A stretch of 64,000 nucleotides of DNA from Pseudothermotoga elfii DSM 9442 = NBRC 107921 (GCF_000504085.1 NC_022792.1:1072001-1136000); one strand, 5' to 3'. Shown: positions 36,418 to 45,328, counted from the first letter of the stretch. The notes: generated by a model not told the origin, from the sequence alone. A program made the numbers and translations.

Positions 36418-37296
36418 ATGATATTAAATAGACTGATTCTCGGATTGTCGACAGGTTCTTTTTATTCGTTAGTAGCCCTCGGTATTGTAATTATATACAA
36501 AACAACCGGGTTGATGAATTTCGCTTTTGGAAATATGGCCATGTTCATGGCTTATATAGCATACACCTTCGTAACAATTGGAGTAGGGCCAGTCTGGGCT
36601 TTGCTTTTCACAATACCTGTAGCTGCTCTATTCGGTTTTGCTGTTGAAAAATATACCCTCAGGCCAATAAGAAATCTTTCACACAGTTCGATGTTGATTA
36701 TCACGCTTGGAATTCTTATGATTCTGGAAGGTCTTGTGGTTCAAATATGGGGTACACAATATAAATCTTTTCCAGAGCTTGTAACGGGACGCCCGTTCAT
36801 CTTGAGGGGAAATTTCGGCATAGTTGTGTTCAGAAGGCAGGATATACTTGTTTTCAGCATCTTGATAGCTGTATCTGTAGCGATTTTTTTCATTCTGAAA
36901 TATACAAGATCAGGTATTGCCATCAAAGCTGTTTCAGAAAATGAAAATGTAGCTCAATTAATGGGTATTAATCCTTCGCGTGTATTTTCTATTTCCTGGA
37001 TGATCGGTACCGCTGTCGGTACTGTTGTCGCTCTGCTTGGGGCACCAAAAACATATGTTTCACCAACCATGATGCTTTTTTATCAGCTCCAAGGATTCAC
37101 AGCAGCTGTTTTAGGGGGATTCGACAGTTTTGCCGGTGCGATTTTGGGAGGCCTCACCCTCGGTGTTATAGAGACTTTCGTTGGTGGATATATAAGCAAT
37201 GAATTAAAAACAACTTTTTCGCTGGCATTGATAATTGCCGTTTTGCTCATCAGACCGCAGGGATTTTTTGGAAGCCGGGAAGTCAGGAGAGTGTGA
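36418..37296 (+). CDS. LivH-type ABC permease, second importer
   Basis: 292 aa from ATG at 36418, with GGGAGG six bases upstream; an ATG at 36412 would overlap the previous stop. LivH features: LSTGSFYSLVALGIVIIYKTTGLMNFAFG, split over the first two helices, and IAIKAVSENENVAQLMGIN as the coupling loop. About eight membrane segments. It precedes the LivM-hydrolase fusion by three bases. Confidence 0.88.
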   Translation: MILNRLILGLSTGSFYSLVALGIVIIYKTTGLMNFAFGNMAMFMAYIAYTFVTIGVGPVWALLFTIPVAALFGFAVEKYTLRPIRNLSHSSMLIITLGILMILEGLVVQIWGTQYKSFPELVTGRPFILRGNFGIVVFRRQDILVFSILIAVSVAIFFILKYTRSGIAIKAVSENENVAQLMGINPSRVFSISWMIGTAVGTVVALLGAPKTYVSPTMMLFYQLQGFTAAVLGGFDSFAGAILGGLTLGVIETFVGGYISNELKTTFSLALIIAVLLIRPQGFFGSREVRRV

Positions 37297-37299
37297 AAA

Positions 37300-38985
37300 A
37301 TGCATTGGCTTTTATTGATAATTACACTTGTTGTCCTTCCATTTATTTTCAAATCAAGCACCTTCATTTTAACTATCATGAATCTGACAATGATTTACAC
37401 AATGGCTGGTATGGGATTGAATTTGATAATGGGTTATACGGGACAGGTATCCATAGGTCACGCAGCTTTTATGAGTATAGGTGCGTATACTTCAGCAATA
37501 TTAACACAAAGACTATCAATACCATTGCCACTGAGCTTGATATGTGCTACAGCTATTGGTGGTATTTTCGGGCTGGCCCTGGGTTTTCCAGCACTCAGGC
37601 TTGCTGGTTTTTACTTGGCGATAGCCACGATGGGTTTTGGTATAGCAATAGAGCAACTTTTTGGCGCTCTCGAAAATTTTACAGGTGGTCACATAGGAAT
37701 TCGCAACATAACAAAATTAGGTAGTGAGCTCGAAAGCTATTACATCATTCTGATATTAATTATCGTTGCATTCTATTTTTTCAACAAACTTGTCAATGGA
37801 AAAACCGGGAGGGCATTGAAAGCCATTAGAGAAAACGAATTGGTAGCAAATGTTTTGGGTGTCAATCTAACTCATTACAAAGTACTTTCTTTTGTAATAG
37901 GTTCTGCTTACGCTGGTTTGGCAGGAGCTTTATATGCCCACGTTATTGGGTATATATCACCAGCTGATTTTGGTCTTGGTAAATCTTTAGAATTGCTCGC
38001 TGTAGTAGTTATTGGCGGAATGGGTATGGTATCCGGGCCGATTTTTGGCGCTGTGTTCTATACAGTTTTACCTTTTTTCCTGAGCCGGGTAGGTTTCTCA
38101 CTTTCAATCATTTTTGGTTCGGTTCTTGTTCTTGTTGTGCTCTTTATGCCAAGAGGTATAGCATATTACGCGCAACGTTTTTGGTTTAACTGGGCCGAAC
38201 TACCGCTGATAATCTTCAAGCGAAAAAAAGTATCACCCGATGGAGATTATGTGGAACTCAGTTTTGGAAAAATGCATTATGTTCAAAGTGGAGATGGAGA
38301 AAAGGTTATTCTGTGTATTCATGGAAATTTTGGTTCTTACAGATGGTACAAACCAATGATGGAAAAAGTTCATGGGTATAAAATAATAGCCATAGATTTG
38401 CCAAATTTCGGCGATTCGTCACGATCAACAGTTTCGCTCGATTTTTACGCAGATTCCGTACATGAATTTATCGAGAAGATGCAAATAAAACCATCTGTTA
38501 TTGCCCATTCCCTTGGTGGCGCAGTGGCAATGTTACTTGCCAAGAAATACCCAGATTCGATTGCTTCTCTTATACTGGTTGATCCATGCCCTGCCGACGG
38601 ACTTGTTACTCCAAATGAGAATCTCCCATATCTGAAATTTTACAAAAGAAGCAGGATTTTGCTTAAAAAATCATTAACTGGCCTTCTGAGGAAACTTAAA
38701 GATAAAAAGTATTTCGAGCAACTTGTTGACGATGCCCTCAAAATGAATCCGGAAAGTATATACACTCACGCGATAGAACTTGGAAAGTTCAGATTATCTA
38801 TCGATACTTATTCTGTTCCAACTGTTGTTGTTTATGGAGATTTAGATCCGCTTCTGACAAAAGAACAGATGTTAAAAACAGCCGAAGTACTGAAAGCAAA
38901 GTTAATTGTGCTTGAAAATGTCGGGCATACTCCATTTGTTGAAGTTCCAGATCTTTTCATAGAAACTGTTAAAAATTATCTGTGA
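37300..38985 (+). CDS. LivM permease fused to an alpha/beta-hydrolase
   Basis: 561 aa in one uninterrupted frame, almost twice normal LivM length. Residues 1-285 are a LivM permease: MGYTGQVSIGHAAFMSIGAY at 44-63, coupling loop around 171-192 (RALKAIRENELVANVLGVNL) and about eight to ten helices. Residues 286-318 are a basic linker. Residues 319-561 are an alpha/beta-hydrolase: oxyanion region HGNFG at 341-345, nucleophile S404 in AHSLGGA, acid D514 or D516 (YGDLDP) and H543 (VGHTPF). The hydrolase would lie on whichever side the permease C-terminus exits, probably the cytoplasm. A coupled import-and-cleavage role is inferred. No ribosome site or start is seen at the joint. Confidence 0.88.
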   Translation: MHWLLLIITLVVLPFIFKSSTFILTIMNLTMIYTMAGMGLNLIMGYTGQVSIGHAAFMSIGAYTSAILTQRLSIPLPLSLICATAIGGIFGLALGFPALRLAGFYLAIATMGFGIAIEQLFGALENFTGGHIGIRNITKLGSELESYYIILILIIVAFYFFNKLVNGKTGRALKAIRENELVANVLGVNLTHYKVLSFVIGSAYAGLAGALYAHVIGYISPADFGLGKSLELLAVVVIGGMGMVSGPIFGAVFYTVLPFFLSRVGFSLSIIFGSVLVLVVLFMPRGIAYYAQRFWFNWAELPLIIFKRKKVSPDGDYVELSFGKMHYVQSGDGEKVILCIHGNFGSYRWYKPMMEKVHGYKIIAIDLPNFGDSSRSTVSLDFYADSVHEFIEKMQIKPSVIAHSLGGAVAMLLAKKYPDSIASLILVDPCPADGLVTPNENLPYLKFYKRSRILLKKSLTGLLRKLKDKKYFEQLVDDALKMNPESIYTHAIELGKFRLSIDTYSVPTVVVYGDLDPLLTKEQMLKTAEVLKAKLIVLENVGHTPFVEVPDLFIETVKNYL

Positions 38986-38998
38986 GGAGGTAAAAACG

Positions 38999-39982
38999 AT
39001 GAAATATGCGAAAATAATCTCTTCTGGTATGTATGTCCCACAAAAAATAATGACTAACAAAGAATTTGAACAAATCACCAATATGGTCATCGATCCATAT
39101 TTTACCGAGCAGATAGGTATAAATCACAGGCACATATCTCAATCTCATGAAACGCCAACATTTATGGCAGCAGAGGCTGCAAAAAAAGCTCTTGAGAGGA
39201 TCAATATGAAACCAGAGCAGATCGATTTGATAATACTTGGTACAGATACACCTGAAGCTGTTTCTCCACCTGATGCTGCTCGAGTTCAATATCTGATTGG
39301 TGCAAATAAAGCTGAACCACTGGCCTTTAACGTTAATGCCTCATGCGCAAATGGTGCTTTATTACTTGACATAGCATCTCGATACATCGCACTCGGAGAT
39401 TACAAAAATGTTTTAGTCATAGGTGTCTATGCTATGACAAAGTTTTTGAACTGGAAATATTCCTGGGAAGCTCTGTTTTCCGATGGTGCTGGTGCTTTGA
39501 TATTGACGGCAGATGATAAACCAGGCTATCTTGGAAGTGTTTCAAGATGTGATGGAAGCTGGTGGCATAACTGGGGCATCTACATGGGTGCTGGAACTAT
39601 GAATATCGAAGGCATTGATAGAGGTCTTCACAAACTCGACTTGAGGGCGGCTTATCCTGCTACTGTGAACGAAGAAGGCTGGCCTGTACTAATCAACAAA
39701 TTAATTGAAAAATGTAAGATCTCAAAAGAAGAAATCGGAATGATGTTTTTCACACAGGTGAGAAAGAAAACCATACTGAAAGTCATGGAAATTCTTGGCA
39801 TGAGTGAAGACAAAACTCATATGATAATGGACAAATATGGTTATACAGGTTCTGCATGTGTTTACATGGCTTATGATGATGCTTTCGACTGTGGGAAGAT
39901 GAGAAACATGGAGGGTAAGGTTCTGATCTTTTTGACTTCAGGAGTTGGATTTCAGCAGGTTGCGGTAGCTTTCAGGTGGTAG
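38999..39982 (+). CDS. KAS III-like condensing-enzyme homologue, second copy, with altered active site
   Basis: 327 aa, ATG with GAGGAGG upstream. FabH fold: KPEQIDLIILGTDTPEAVSPPDA and the Cys loop NVNASCANGALL with C116 kept. At the positions of the FabH His and Asn there are Thr (FFTQVRKKT, T252) and Tyr (KYGYTGSA, Y282). Cys-only catalysis suggests acyl transfer or binding, or an unusual reaction, rather than decarboxylative condensation. It is paralogous to the first cluster gene. It sits between the two hydrolase-encoding genes. Confidence 0.76.
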   Translation: MKYAKIISSGMYVPQKIMTNKEFEQITNMVIDPYFTEQIGINHRHISQSHETPTFMAAEAAKKALERINMKPEQIDLIILGTDTPEAVSPPDAARVQYLIGANKAEPLAFNVNASCANGALLLDIASRYIALGDYKNVLVIGVYAMTKFLNWKYSWEALFSDGAGALILTADDKPGYLGSVSRCDGSWWHNWGIYMGAGTMNIEGIDRGLHKLDLRAAYPATVNEEGWPVLINKLIEKCKISKEEIGMMFFTQVRKKTILKVMEILGMSEDKTHMIMDKYGYTGSACVYMAYDDAFDCGKMRNMEGKVLIFLTSGVGFQQVAVAFRW

Positions 39983-39984
39983 GT

Positions 39985-40779
39985 ATGTTCAAAACAAGTG
40001 ATGGAATTATGATAGATTACAAAGTTCAGGGTGAATCAGAAGAAGTTGTTGTTTTTCTCAACGGTATTTTCATGGATTACAACAGCTGGTTTTTTATCAC
40101 AGAGCAGCTTAAAGGTCAATATAGAATCATTCTTCACAATTTCAGGTGTCAGTGGAGCTCGCAAAACGGTTCGTGTAGTTTCGAAAGGCACGTTGAAGAT
40201 CTCAAAGAACTCCTTGATTATTTAAAGATCAGCAAAGTGCATCTGGTTGGAACATCTTATGGTGCAGAAGTTGGAATGTTTTTCGCTGTCAGATATCCAG
40301 AGTTGGTAAAATCTCTCACGATTATAACCGCGACAGCCCGTATAACGCCATCTATCAAATACAAAGCTCTGAGATGGAAAGATGGTGCGATGAGTAAAAA
40401 TAAAGAGATATTTGTCAGAAGCTGGATCAACGATGTCTACAGCGAGCAATTTCTTGACAGATATCCAAACCTGTTCGGCACAATTATTCAACGAATGTCG
40501 CAGTTCAATTACGAAGGAGCAGTAAAATTGCTGGATGCCTTCCTTGAGCTTGAGCGAAAACCTTTGTTAAATCAACTTTCGAAGATAGGTGCACCTGCGC
40601 TTGTTGTTTCTGCCCAATTTGATAACATAAAACCAGTGAACTTTTCACAGGAAATAGCACAGCAAATACCCGGCGCTAAGCATGTGTGCATTCCAGATTG
40701 TGGCCATGCCGCGGTAATTGAAAAGCCAAAGGAGGTACTTTTTCTGATAAAAGCGCATCTGTTTTTCCTGAAAAACTAA
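39985..40779 (+). CDS. Alpha/beta-hydrolase, stand-alone
   Basis: 264 aa from ATG at 39985, with CAGGTGG upstream; a GTG at 39976 overlaps the preceding gene. Nucleophile S91 in GTSYGAEVG, acid D213 (SAQFDNIKP) and H241 (CGHAAVIEKP) form a full triad. The family includes esterases, lactonases, C-C hydrolases and 3-oxoadipate enol-lactonase-like enzymes. It is the last gene of the 15-gene cluster and resembles the LivM-fused hydrolase in general layout. Confidence 0.84.
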   Translation: MFKTSDGIMIDYKVQGESEEVVVFLNGIFMDYNSWFFITEQLKGQYRIILHNFRCQWSSQNGSCSFERHVEDLKELLDYLKISKVHLVGTSYGAEVGMFFAVRYPELVKSLTIITATARITPSIKYKALRWKDGAMSKNKEIFVRSWINDVYSEQFLDRYPNLFGTIIQRMSQFNYEGAVKLLDAFLELERKPLLNQLSKIGAPALVVSAQFDNIKPVNFSQEIAQQIPGAKHVCIPDCGHAAVIEKPKEVLFLIKAHLFFLKN

Positions 40780-41092
40780 AAGAGATTAGACCTATGCCAA
40801 GATACGGCAACTTTACCAGGATCCCGGTTGACATTCTCCATAATATATATATACGAAAATATAAAATCTCAAAAATAACTAAAAAGCTTTTGGAGAAATG
40901 TTTTGAGTCAAAAAACACGTTAAAAATCTTTCAGGATGCCTGAGATAGAACTTAGTTTCAACTAAGATAGAATTTTTTAATTCTGTTCTGAATTTGACAA
41001 TCTTTTTTGATAGAAACTCCCTGCACAAGCAAAGTTTCACACCCCGGTGATGCTGATTATGTTGTAAACAACTTCATACATCCCGGTTAAAA
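40780..41092. other. 313-base intergenic region between convergent units
   Basis: AT-rich sequence with no ORF I would call. It contains a 7-2-7 dyad (40951-40966) listed separately and a smaller dyad GTTGT-AA-ACAAC near 41059-41070. Both neighbouring genes converge on it, so terminators for both directions are expected here. Confidence 0.5.
40951..40978 (+). terminator. Possible terminator hairpin downstream of the 15-gene cluster
   Basis: CTTAGTT-TC-AACTAAG is a perfect 7-bp stem with a two-base loop, followed by ATAGAA and then TTTTTT. The stem is AT-rich and the T run begins six bases after it, so termination may be weak. The 7-2-7 spacing is also that of the palindrome at 25973, but the sequence is different. 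Confidence 0.35.
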
Positions 41093-41413
41093 TTATTGAT
41101 TGTCTGTATTACTGAGGCTTTCTTCAAGCCATTGTTTGTAGTTTGCATCAACAGTTTTTATTTCAACGCTGAAAATTGCCGGAACAGAATAGGGGTGAAG
41201 CTCTTTCAACTTTTTGAACACTTCTTGTTCTTTGAAGTTGCTGGTTTTCAAAATTGCCGCAAATTCTTTATCTTGAGAGACTTTCCCATCCCACCAGTAG
41301 CCTGAGTCAATTTGAAAGACATTAAAACAAGCTATGAGTTTTTCCAAAAGCAGGTTTTTACAAATCTCCAGGGCTTTTTCTCTGTCGGGAAAAGTTGTGT
41401 AGATTATTATCAT
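41093..41413 (-). CDS. cutA: CutA divalent-cation tolerance family protein
   Basis: 106 aa from ATG at 41413, with GGAG eight bases upstream; a GTG at 41422 is possible. Standard CutA1 features: IIIYTTFPDREKALEIC, LLEKLIACFNVF, SGYWWDGKVSQDKEFAAILKT and YSVPAIFSVEI. CutA proteins are very stable trimers with a ferredoxin-like fold; their cellular role is unsettled. Stands alone between convergent units. Confidence 0.9.
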   Translation of the reverse strand: MIIIYTTFPDREKALEICKNLLLEKLIACFNVFQIDSGYWWDGKVSQDKEFAAILKTSNFKEQEVFKKLKELHPYSVPAIFSVEIKTVDANYKQWLEESLSNTDNQ

Positions 41414-41499
41414 CGCAATCACTCCTTAATTTATATTGATTTTTCCCGGCTCTATAAATGTGATTTGTCTCTTTCAGAGAAAGCTTTCTTCTGGATTTC

Positions 41500-42474
41500 T
41501 CAGGAATAAAGTTCTTTAAAGACAGTTTCCGGCGGTATGTTTTCAAGCACTGCTATTCTTTTGTGAATGGGAGGATGAGTGCTGAACAGATCAGCAAAAA
41601 AACCTTCTTTGTTGTTCACATTTCGCCTGAGAGGATCAGATATAAAGAGATGTGCAGTTGCTATTGTTGCCCCTTTGGTTTTACCGCGAATTTTCTGCAG
41701 TTTGGCTATCTTTCTCAATGCGCCCGATAAACCTCGAGGGTTCCTTGTCAATTCAACTGCTTTCGCATCAGCAAGGTATTCGCGAGTTCGAGAAACAGCA
41801 AAAACTGTTATCCTCCCAATTAGAGAGAACAGGGTGGCAACAACAGCAATCACAAGAAGTGCAAGTATTATGTAGGCACCACTATCTTTTTCTTTTCTCT
41901 TCGAGCCTTTTGGCCCAAGCCATCCCACAAATTTGAGTGATCGCCAGGCAAAAAGTTGTACCAGTACCATTGTTCCAAGAATAGCGCTAACTGTTGTCAT
42001 TAATAATGTGTCTTTGTTTATTATATGACTCACTTCATGAGCAATTACGCCCTCTGTTTCTTCCCGGTTCAGGTTATTTAACAAGCCCCGCGTCACACAA
42101 ATGACGCTATCTTCCTGTTTGAATCCTGCTGCAAAAGCATTTATATTTTCGTCTTCCATTATATATACCTTTGGAACATTTTTTATTCCGCAAGCAATAG
42201 AAATTTCCTCAACTATGTTTTTGAGCTGTCTCTCCTCAAGTTCTTTTTCATTAATTGGTTTAGCTCCCACAGATCTGAGTACAAGTGATGAACCAGCCTG
42301 TGTCCCAATTAAAACCTGTATTGATGCTATCAGTGCTAAAATAAGTGTTCCAGCAGGGAAGCTTGAGAACATAACATCTACGAGAAATCCAAGAAGCATC
42401 ATCAAAACTATGAAAAAGAATATTAAAAGGTACGTTCTACGCAAATTTTTTGCCTGCTGGGCGAAATAATTCAT
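41500..42474 (-). CDS. htpX: HtpX-type membrane zinc metalloprotease (M48)
   Basis: 324 aa. Two hydrophobic segments near the N-terminus, the zinc motif VIAHEVSHI with HExxH, and two more membrane segments after it (MLVQLF region and IILALLVIAVVATLFSLIG). The third zinc ligand is the Glu of SRTREYLADAKAVELT. C-terminus carries LFSTHPPIHKRIAVL. HtpX degrades misfolded membrane proteins. It lies nine bases after lemA, a common pairing. Confidence 0.92.
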   Translation of the reverse strand: MNYFAQQAKNLRRTYLLIFFFIVLMMLLGFLVDVMFSSFPAGTLILALIASIQVLIGTQAGSSLVLRSVGAKPINEKELEERQLKNIVEEISIACGIKNVPKVYIMEDENINAFAAGFKQEDSVICVTRGLLNNLNREETEGVIAHEVSHIINKDTLLMTTVSAILGTMVLVQLFAWRSLKFVGWLGPKGSKRKEKDSGAYIILALLVIAVVATLFSLIGRITVFAVSRTREYLADAKAVELTRNPRGLSGALRKIAKLQKIRGKTKGATIATAHLFISDPLRRNVNNKEGFFADLFSTHPPIHKRIAVLENIPPETVFKELYS

Positions 42475-42483
42475 TAAACCACC

Positions 42484-43041
42484 TCAGAGGCTAAGGTCAA
42501 CTTTCGGGGTTTCTTTCTCATCACTTGTAGCTTCGAAAAATGGATAGGCTTTAAATCCAAACATATTTGCTACTATGTTGACTGGAAAAATCTCTATTGA
42601 AGTGTTGTATTTCATCACGGTGTCATTATAAAACTGCCTCGCATAGGTTATCCTGTTTTCTGTGCTCGTCAATTCTTCCATTAATTGGCTGACCTGTTGA
42701 TTTGATTTCAGGTCAGGATATTTTTCAAAAACAGCGAGCAATCTTGACAGAGCTCCAGAGAGTTCACCTTCAGCTTTGATTCGGTCGCCGATAGAACCAC
42801 CAGAAATGGCTTTAGATCTTGCATTTATAACTGCTTCGAGTGTTTCTTTCTCAAATTTCATGTATCCCTTAACCGCATTTACCAGATTTGGTATAAGATC
42901 ATGTCGCCTTTTTAGTTGAACATCTATTTGGCTCCATGCATTCTCCACACGCTTTTTCTTTCCCACAAGGGAGTTGTATGCACCGATGAACCATACAACT
43001 AAGATGACTATAATTACAAGAATTACACCAAAAATTACCAT
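42484..43041 (-). CDS. lemA: LemA family membrane protein
   Basis: 185 aa, ATG with GGAGGTG upstream. One N-terminal membrane segment (VIFGVILVIIVILVVWFIGAY), then the helical LemA domain with YNSLVGKKKRVENAWSQIDVQ, KRRHDLIPNLVNAVKGY and ENRITYARQFYND. LemA proteins are thought to be membrane organisers or protease partners. It is followed by htpX in the same unit. Confidence 0.92.
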   Translation of the reverse strand: MVIFGVILVIIVILVVWFIGAYNSLVGKKKRVENAWSQIDVQLKRRHDLIPNLVNAVKGYMKFEKETLEAVINARSKAISGGSIGDRIKAEGELSGALSRLLAVFEKYPDLKSNQQVSQLMEELTSTENRITYARQFYNDTVMKYNTSIEIFPVNIVANMFGFKAYPFFEATSDEKETPKVDLSL

Positions 43042-43272
43042 AACGACACCTCCTCAATAACTATACCACAATTGTATCTTATTGATTTTTGAAATTGTAT
43101 CAAAGCAATCACGAAAAATGGCAATTTTGGTGCAATCAGTCTCTTTTGGTACTTTTATGGATTGAACTTTAATTAAGATTCAGCAGCCTAAGGTATGAGT
43201 AAACATGGTAATATCAAAATAGAAAAAAGCTATGCATGTGCAACACAGTTTATCTTTAATGGAGGTTATTCT

Positions 43273-43857
43273 GTGACACGCGAAGAACTTATGAAAATTG
43301 TTGCAAGCAGGATCGAAAAGTGCACATCTTGCCCTTTATTCAATACCAGAACAAATGTCGTTGTAGGTGAAGGCAATCTTTATGCGCCCATTATGTTTGT
43401 TGGAGAAGGTCCTGGTGAAGAAGAGGATAAGACAGGGAGACCTTTTGTTGGAAGAGCTGGGCAGCTTCTTACAAAAATTCTCGAGTCGGTAAACATCGAC
43501 CGTGAGGATGTTTACATATGCAATATTGTGAAATGCAGGCCTCCCGAGAACAGAGTTCCAAAGGCAGAGGAACAAAAAGCATGTGGCCATTATTTAATGG
43601 CACAGATAATGATTGTAGATCCAGCTATTATAGTTCCTCTTGGTAGCACAGCTTTATCTTTTTTTCTTGGCCAGAATGTATCCATAACGGAATTCCGTGG
43701 AAAGGAACTTGACTGGAAAGCTGGTAAAAAATTATTCCCAATGTTTCATCCCAGTTATTTGTTGAGAAATCCATCTAAAGCCAAGGGATCTCCCAAGGAT
43801 TTAACCTGGCAAGATATCAAAAAAGTTCGGGAATTTTTCGACCAAAAAAGGAGGTAA
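43273..43857 (+). CDS. Family 4 (thermostable, iron-sulfur) uracil-DNA glycosylase
   Basis: 194 aa from GTG at 43273, with GGAGG seven bases upstream; the frame is open 26 codons further without a ribosome site. Cluster cysteines include CTSCPLF near the N-terminus and CNIVKCRPPENR; a third region is KACGHYL. Catalytic motif GEGPGEEEDKTGRPFVGRAG and the late MFHPSYLLRNP are typical of family 4 UDG in thermophiles. It removes uracil formed by cytosine deamination. Confidence 0.92.
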   Translation: MTREELMKIVASRIEKCTSCPLFNTRTNVVVGEGNLYAPIMFVGEGPGEEEDKTGRPFVGRAGQLLTKILESVNIDREDVYICNIVKCRPPENRVPKAEEQKACGHYLMAQIMIVDPAIIVPLGSTALSFFLGQNVSITEFRGKELDWKAGKKLFPMFHPSYLLRNPSKAKGSPKDLTWQDIKKVREFFDQKRR

Positions 43858-43861
43858 AAAT

Positions 43862-44392
43862 ATGGCAAGGGGAAGAAAGAAAATTTTAACACCGGCTCTT
43901 GAAGATTATCTTACAGTAATTTATGAAATCCAGCAAAAACAGCCCGCTGCGAGAATAAGTACAGTTGCCCGCAAAGTTGGTGTCAGCCTTCCGAGTGTTA
44001 CAAATGCAATGAGGCGCCTTGCTGACCTTGGATATGTGGAATATGAAAAATATGGCCTCATAATTCTAACGAATAAAGGAAAAAGAAAAGCTCAAACTAT
44101 GAGAACTCTTCAGCAAAGAATATGCAACTTCTTCTACTACGTTTTGGGTATACCAATAGAGGTGTCCGAGAAACTTTCAAAACATTTGTCACATTATTTG
44201 ACGGCCCGGACAAGAGACAGAATCAAAGATTTTTATAAGATTATAATTGATTTCGACGAAACCAAGGCAAAAGATCTCAGAAATTTCATTGAAGAAAGCA
44301 GGCAATTGATCAATGTCACGCATTTGCCAGCAGAGGTTCTTGAAGACATTAAAGCTGTTGAAACAGAAGAAGACGAAGAAGAAGGTGAATGA
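43862..44392 (+). CDS. DtxR/MntR-fold regulator lacking most metal ligands
   Basis: 176 aa, ATG with AAAGGAGG upstream. Winged helix: ALEDYLTVIYEIQQ, RISTVARKVGVSLPSVTNAMRRLADLGYVEYEKYG (positions about 10-72). In MntR the metal is bound by D8, E11, H77, E99, E102 and H103. Here only the Asp of EDYL and one late His align; the others read Thr, Gln and Ser. It may therefore be metal-independent or sense something else. A very acidic tail follows (EDEEEGE). It overlaps the next gene's first ATG. Confidence 0.72.
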   Translation: MARGRKKILTPALEDYLTVIYEIQQKQPAARISTVARKVGVSLPSVTNAMRRLADLGYVEYEKYGLIILTNKGKRKAQTMRTLQQRICNFFYYVLGIPIEVSEKLSKHLSHYLTARTRDRIKDFYKIIIDFDETKAKDLRNFIEESRQLINVTHLPAEVLEDIKAVETEEDEEEGE

Positions 44393-44394
44393 TT

Positions 44395-45312
44395 ATGGCT
44401 TCCGTTCTGGTGACTGGTGGGGCTGGTTTTATAGGATCACATCTTGTTGATGCCTTAATTGAAAAAGGACATCGTGTTGTTGTAGTTGATAATTTAGTCA
44501 GCGGAAAGATAGAAAATTTAAACAAAAATGCGCTTTTTTATCAACAGAGTATAGAAGATGATGAAATGATGGAACGTGTTTTCATGCTGCACAGATTTGA
44601 CTTTGTTTTTCACCTCGCGGCTCAGGCAAGTGTCAGTGTTTCTGTGAAAGAACCCATTAAGGATGCAAAAACTAACATCTTGGGCAGTCTTGTTTTACTT
44701 GAGAAAAGTGTTAAGCATGGCGTCAAAAAATTTATCTTTTCTTCCACTGGTGGAGCTATCTATGGTGACAACGTACCCTTACCGACAAATGAAGCAATTG
44801 GCCCAAATCCTGCGTCACCTTACGGAATTGCCAAAAGATCTGTGGAAATGTATTTAGAATTCTATAAAAATGAAAAGTCGTTGAATTATATTGCGCTGAG
44901 ATATGGAAATGTTTATGGACCTCGTCAGGATCCGAATGGAGAAGCGGGAGTCATTGCAATATTTTCTTCAAGAATGCTTAAAGGCGAGGATGTTCATATA
45001 TTTGGCGATGGAGAATATGTAAGAGATTACGTATATGTAAAAGATGTTGTGACGGCGAATTTGCTTGCCATGGAAAAAGATTTCACGGGAATTTACAATA
45101 TAGGTACTGGCGTGGGAACATCTGTGAACGCTCTCTTCAAAATGCTTTCAACGATAACTGGTTACTCGAAGCAACCAATTTACTCATCTCCGAGGAAAGG
45201 GGATTTGAGAAAGAGTATTCTTGATTCAAAAAAGGCAGAGTTAGAGCTTGGTTGGCATCCAGTCACGGAACTTTCCGACGGTTTAAAGATGACAGTTGAG
45301 TTTTTCAGATGA
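44395..45312 (+). CDS. NAD-dependent sugar-nucleotide epimerase (GalE-like, extended SDR)
   Basis: 305 aa from ATG at 44395. N-terminal VLVTGGAGFIGSHLVD binds NAD; HLAAQASVSVSV, FSSTGGAIYGD and SPYGIAKRS (YxxxK catalytic) follow; ALRYGNVYGPRQDPNGEAGVIAIF is the sugar-binding strand. Family members epimerise UDP-glucose/galactose or related sugar nucleotides. No glycan cluster is adjacent, so the exact substrate is open. Confidence 0.85.
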   Translation: MASVLVTGGAGFIGSHLVDALIEKGHRVVVVDNLVSGKIENLNKNALFYQQSIEDDEMMERVFMLHRFDFVFHLAAQASVSVSVKEPIKDAKTNILGSLVLLEKSVKHGVKKFIFSSTGGAIYGDNVPLPTNEAIGPNPASPYGIAKRSVEMYLEFYKNEKSLNYIALRYGNVYGPRQDPNGEAGVIAIFSSRMLKGEDVHIFGDGEYVRDYVYVKDVVTANLLAMEKDFTGIYNIGTGVGTSVNALFKMLSTITGYSKQPIYSSPRKGDLRKSILDSKKAELELGWHPVTELSDGLKMTVEFFR

Positions 45313-45328
45313 TTCTGGGGGCTTCCGC

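Noticed and set aside
43042..43272. Regulatory RNA or riboswitch between lemA and the uracil-DNA glycosylase
   Set aside because: The 230 bases are AT-rich with only short imperfect dyads and no motif I recognise; probably just divergent promoters.
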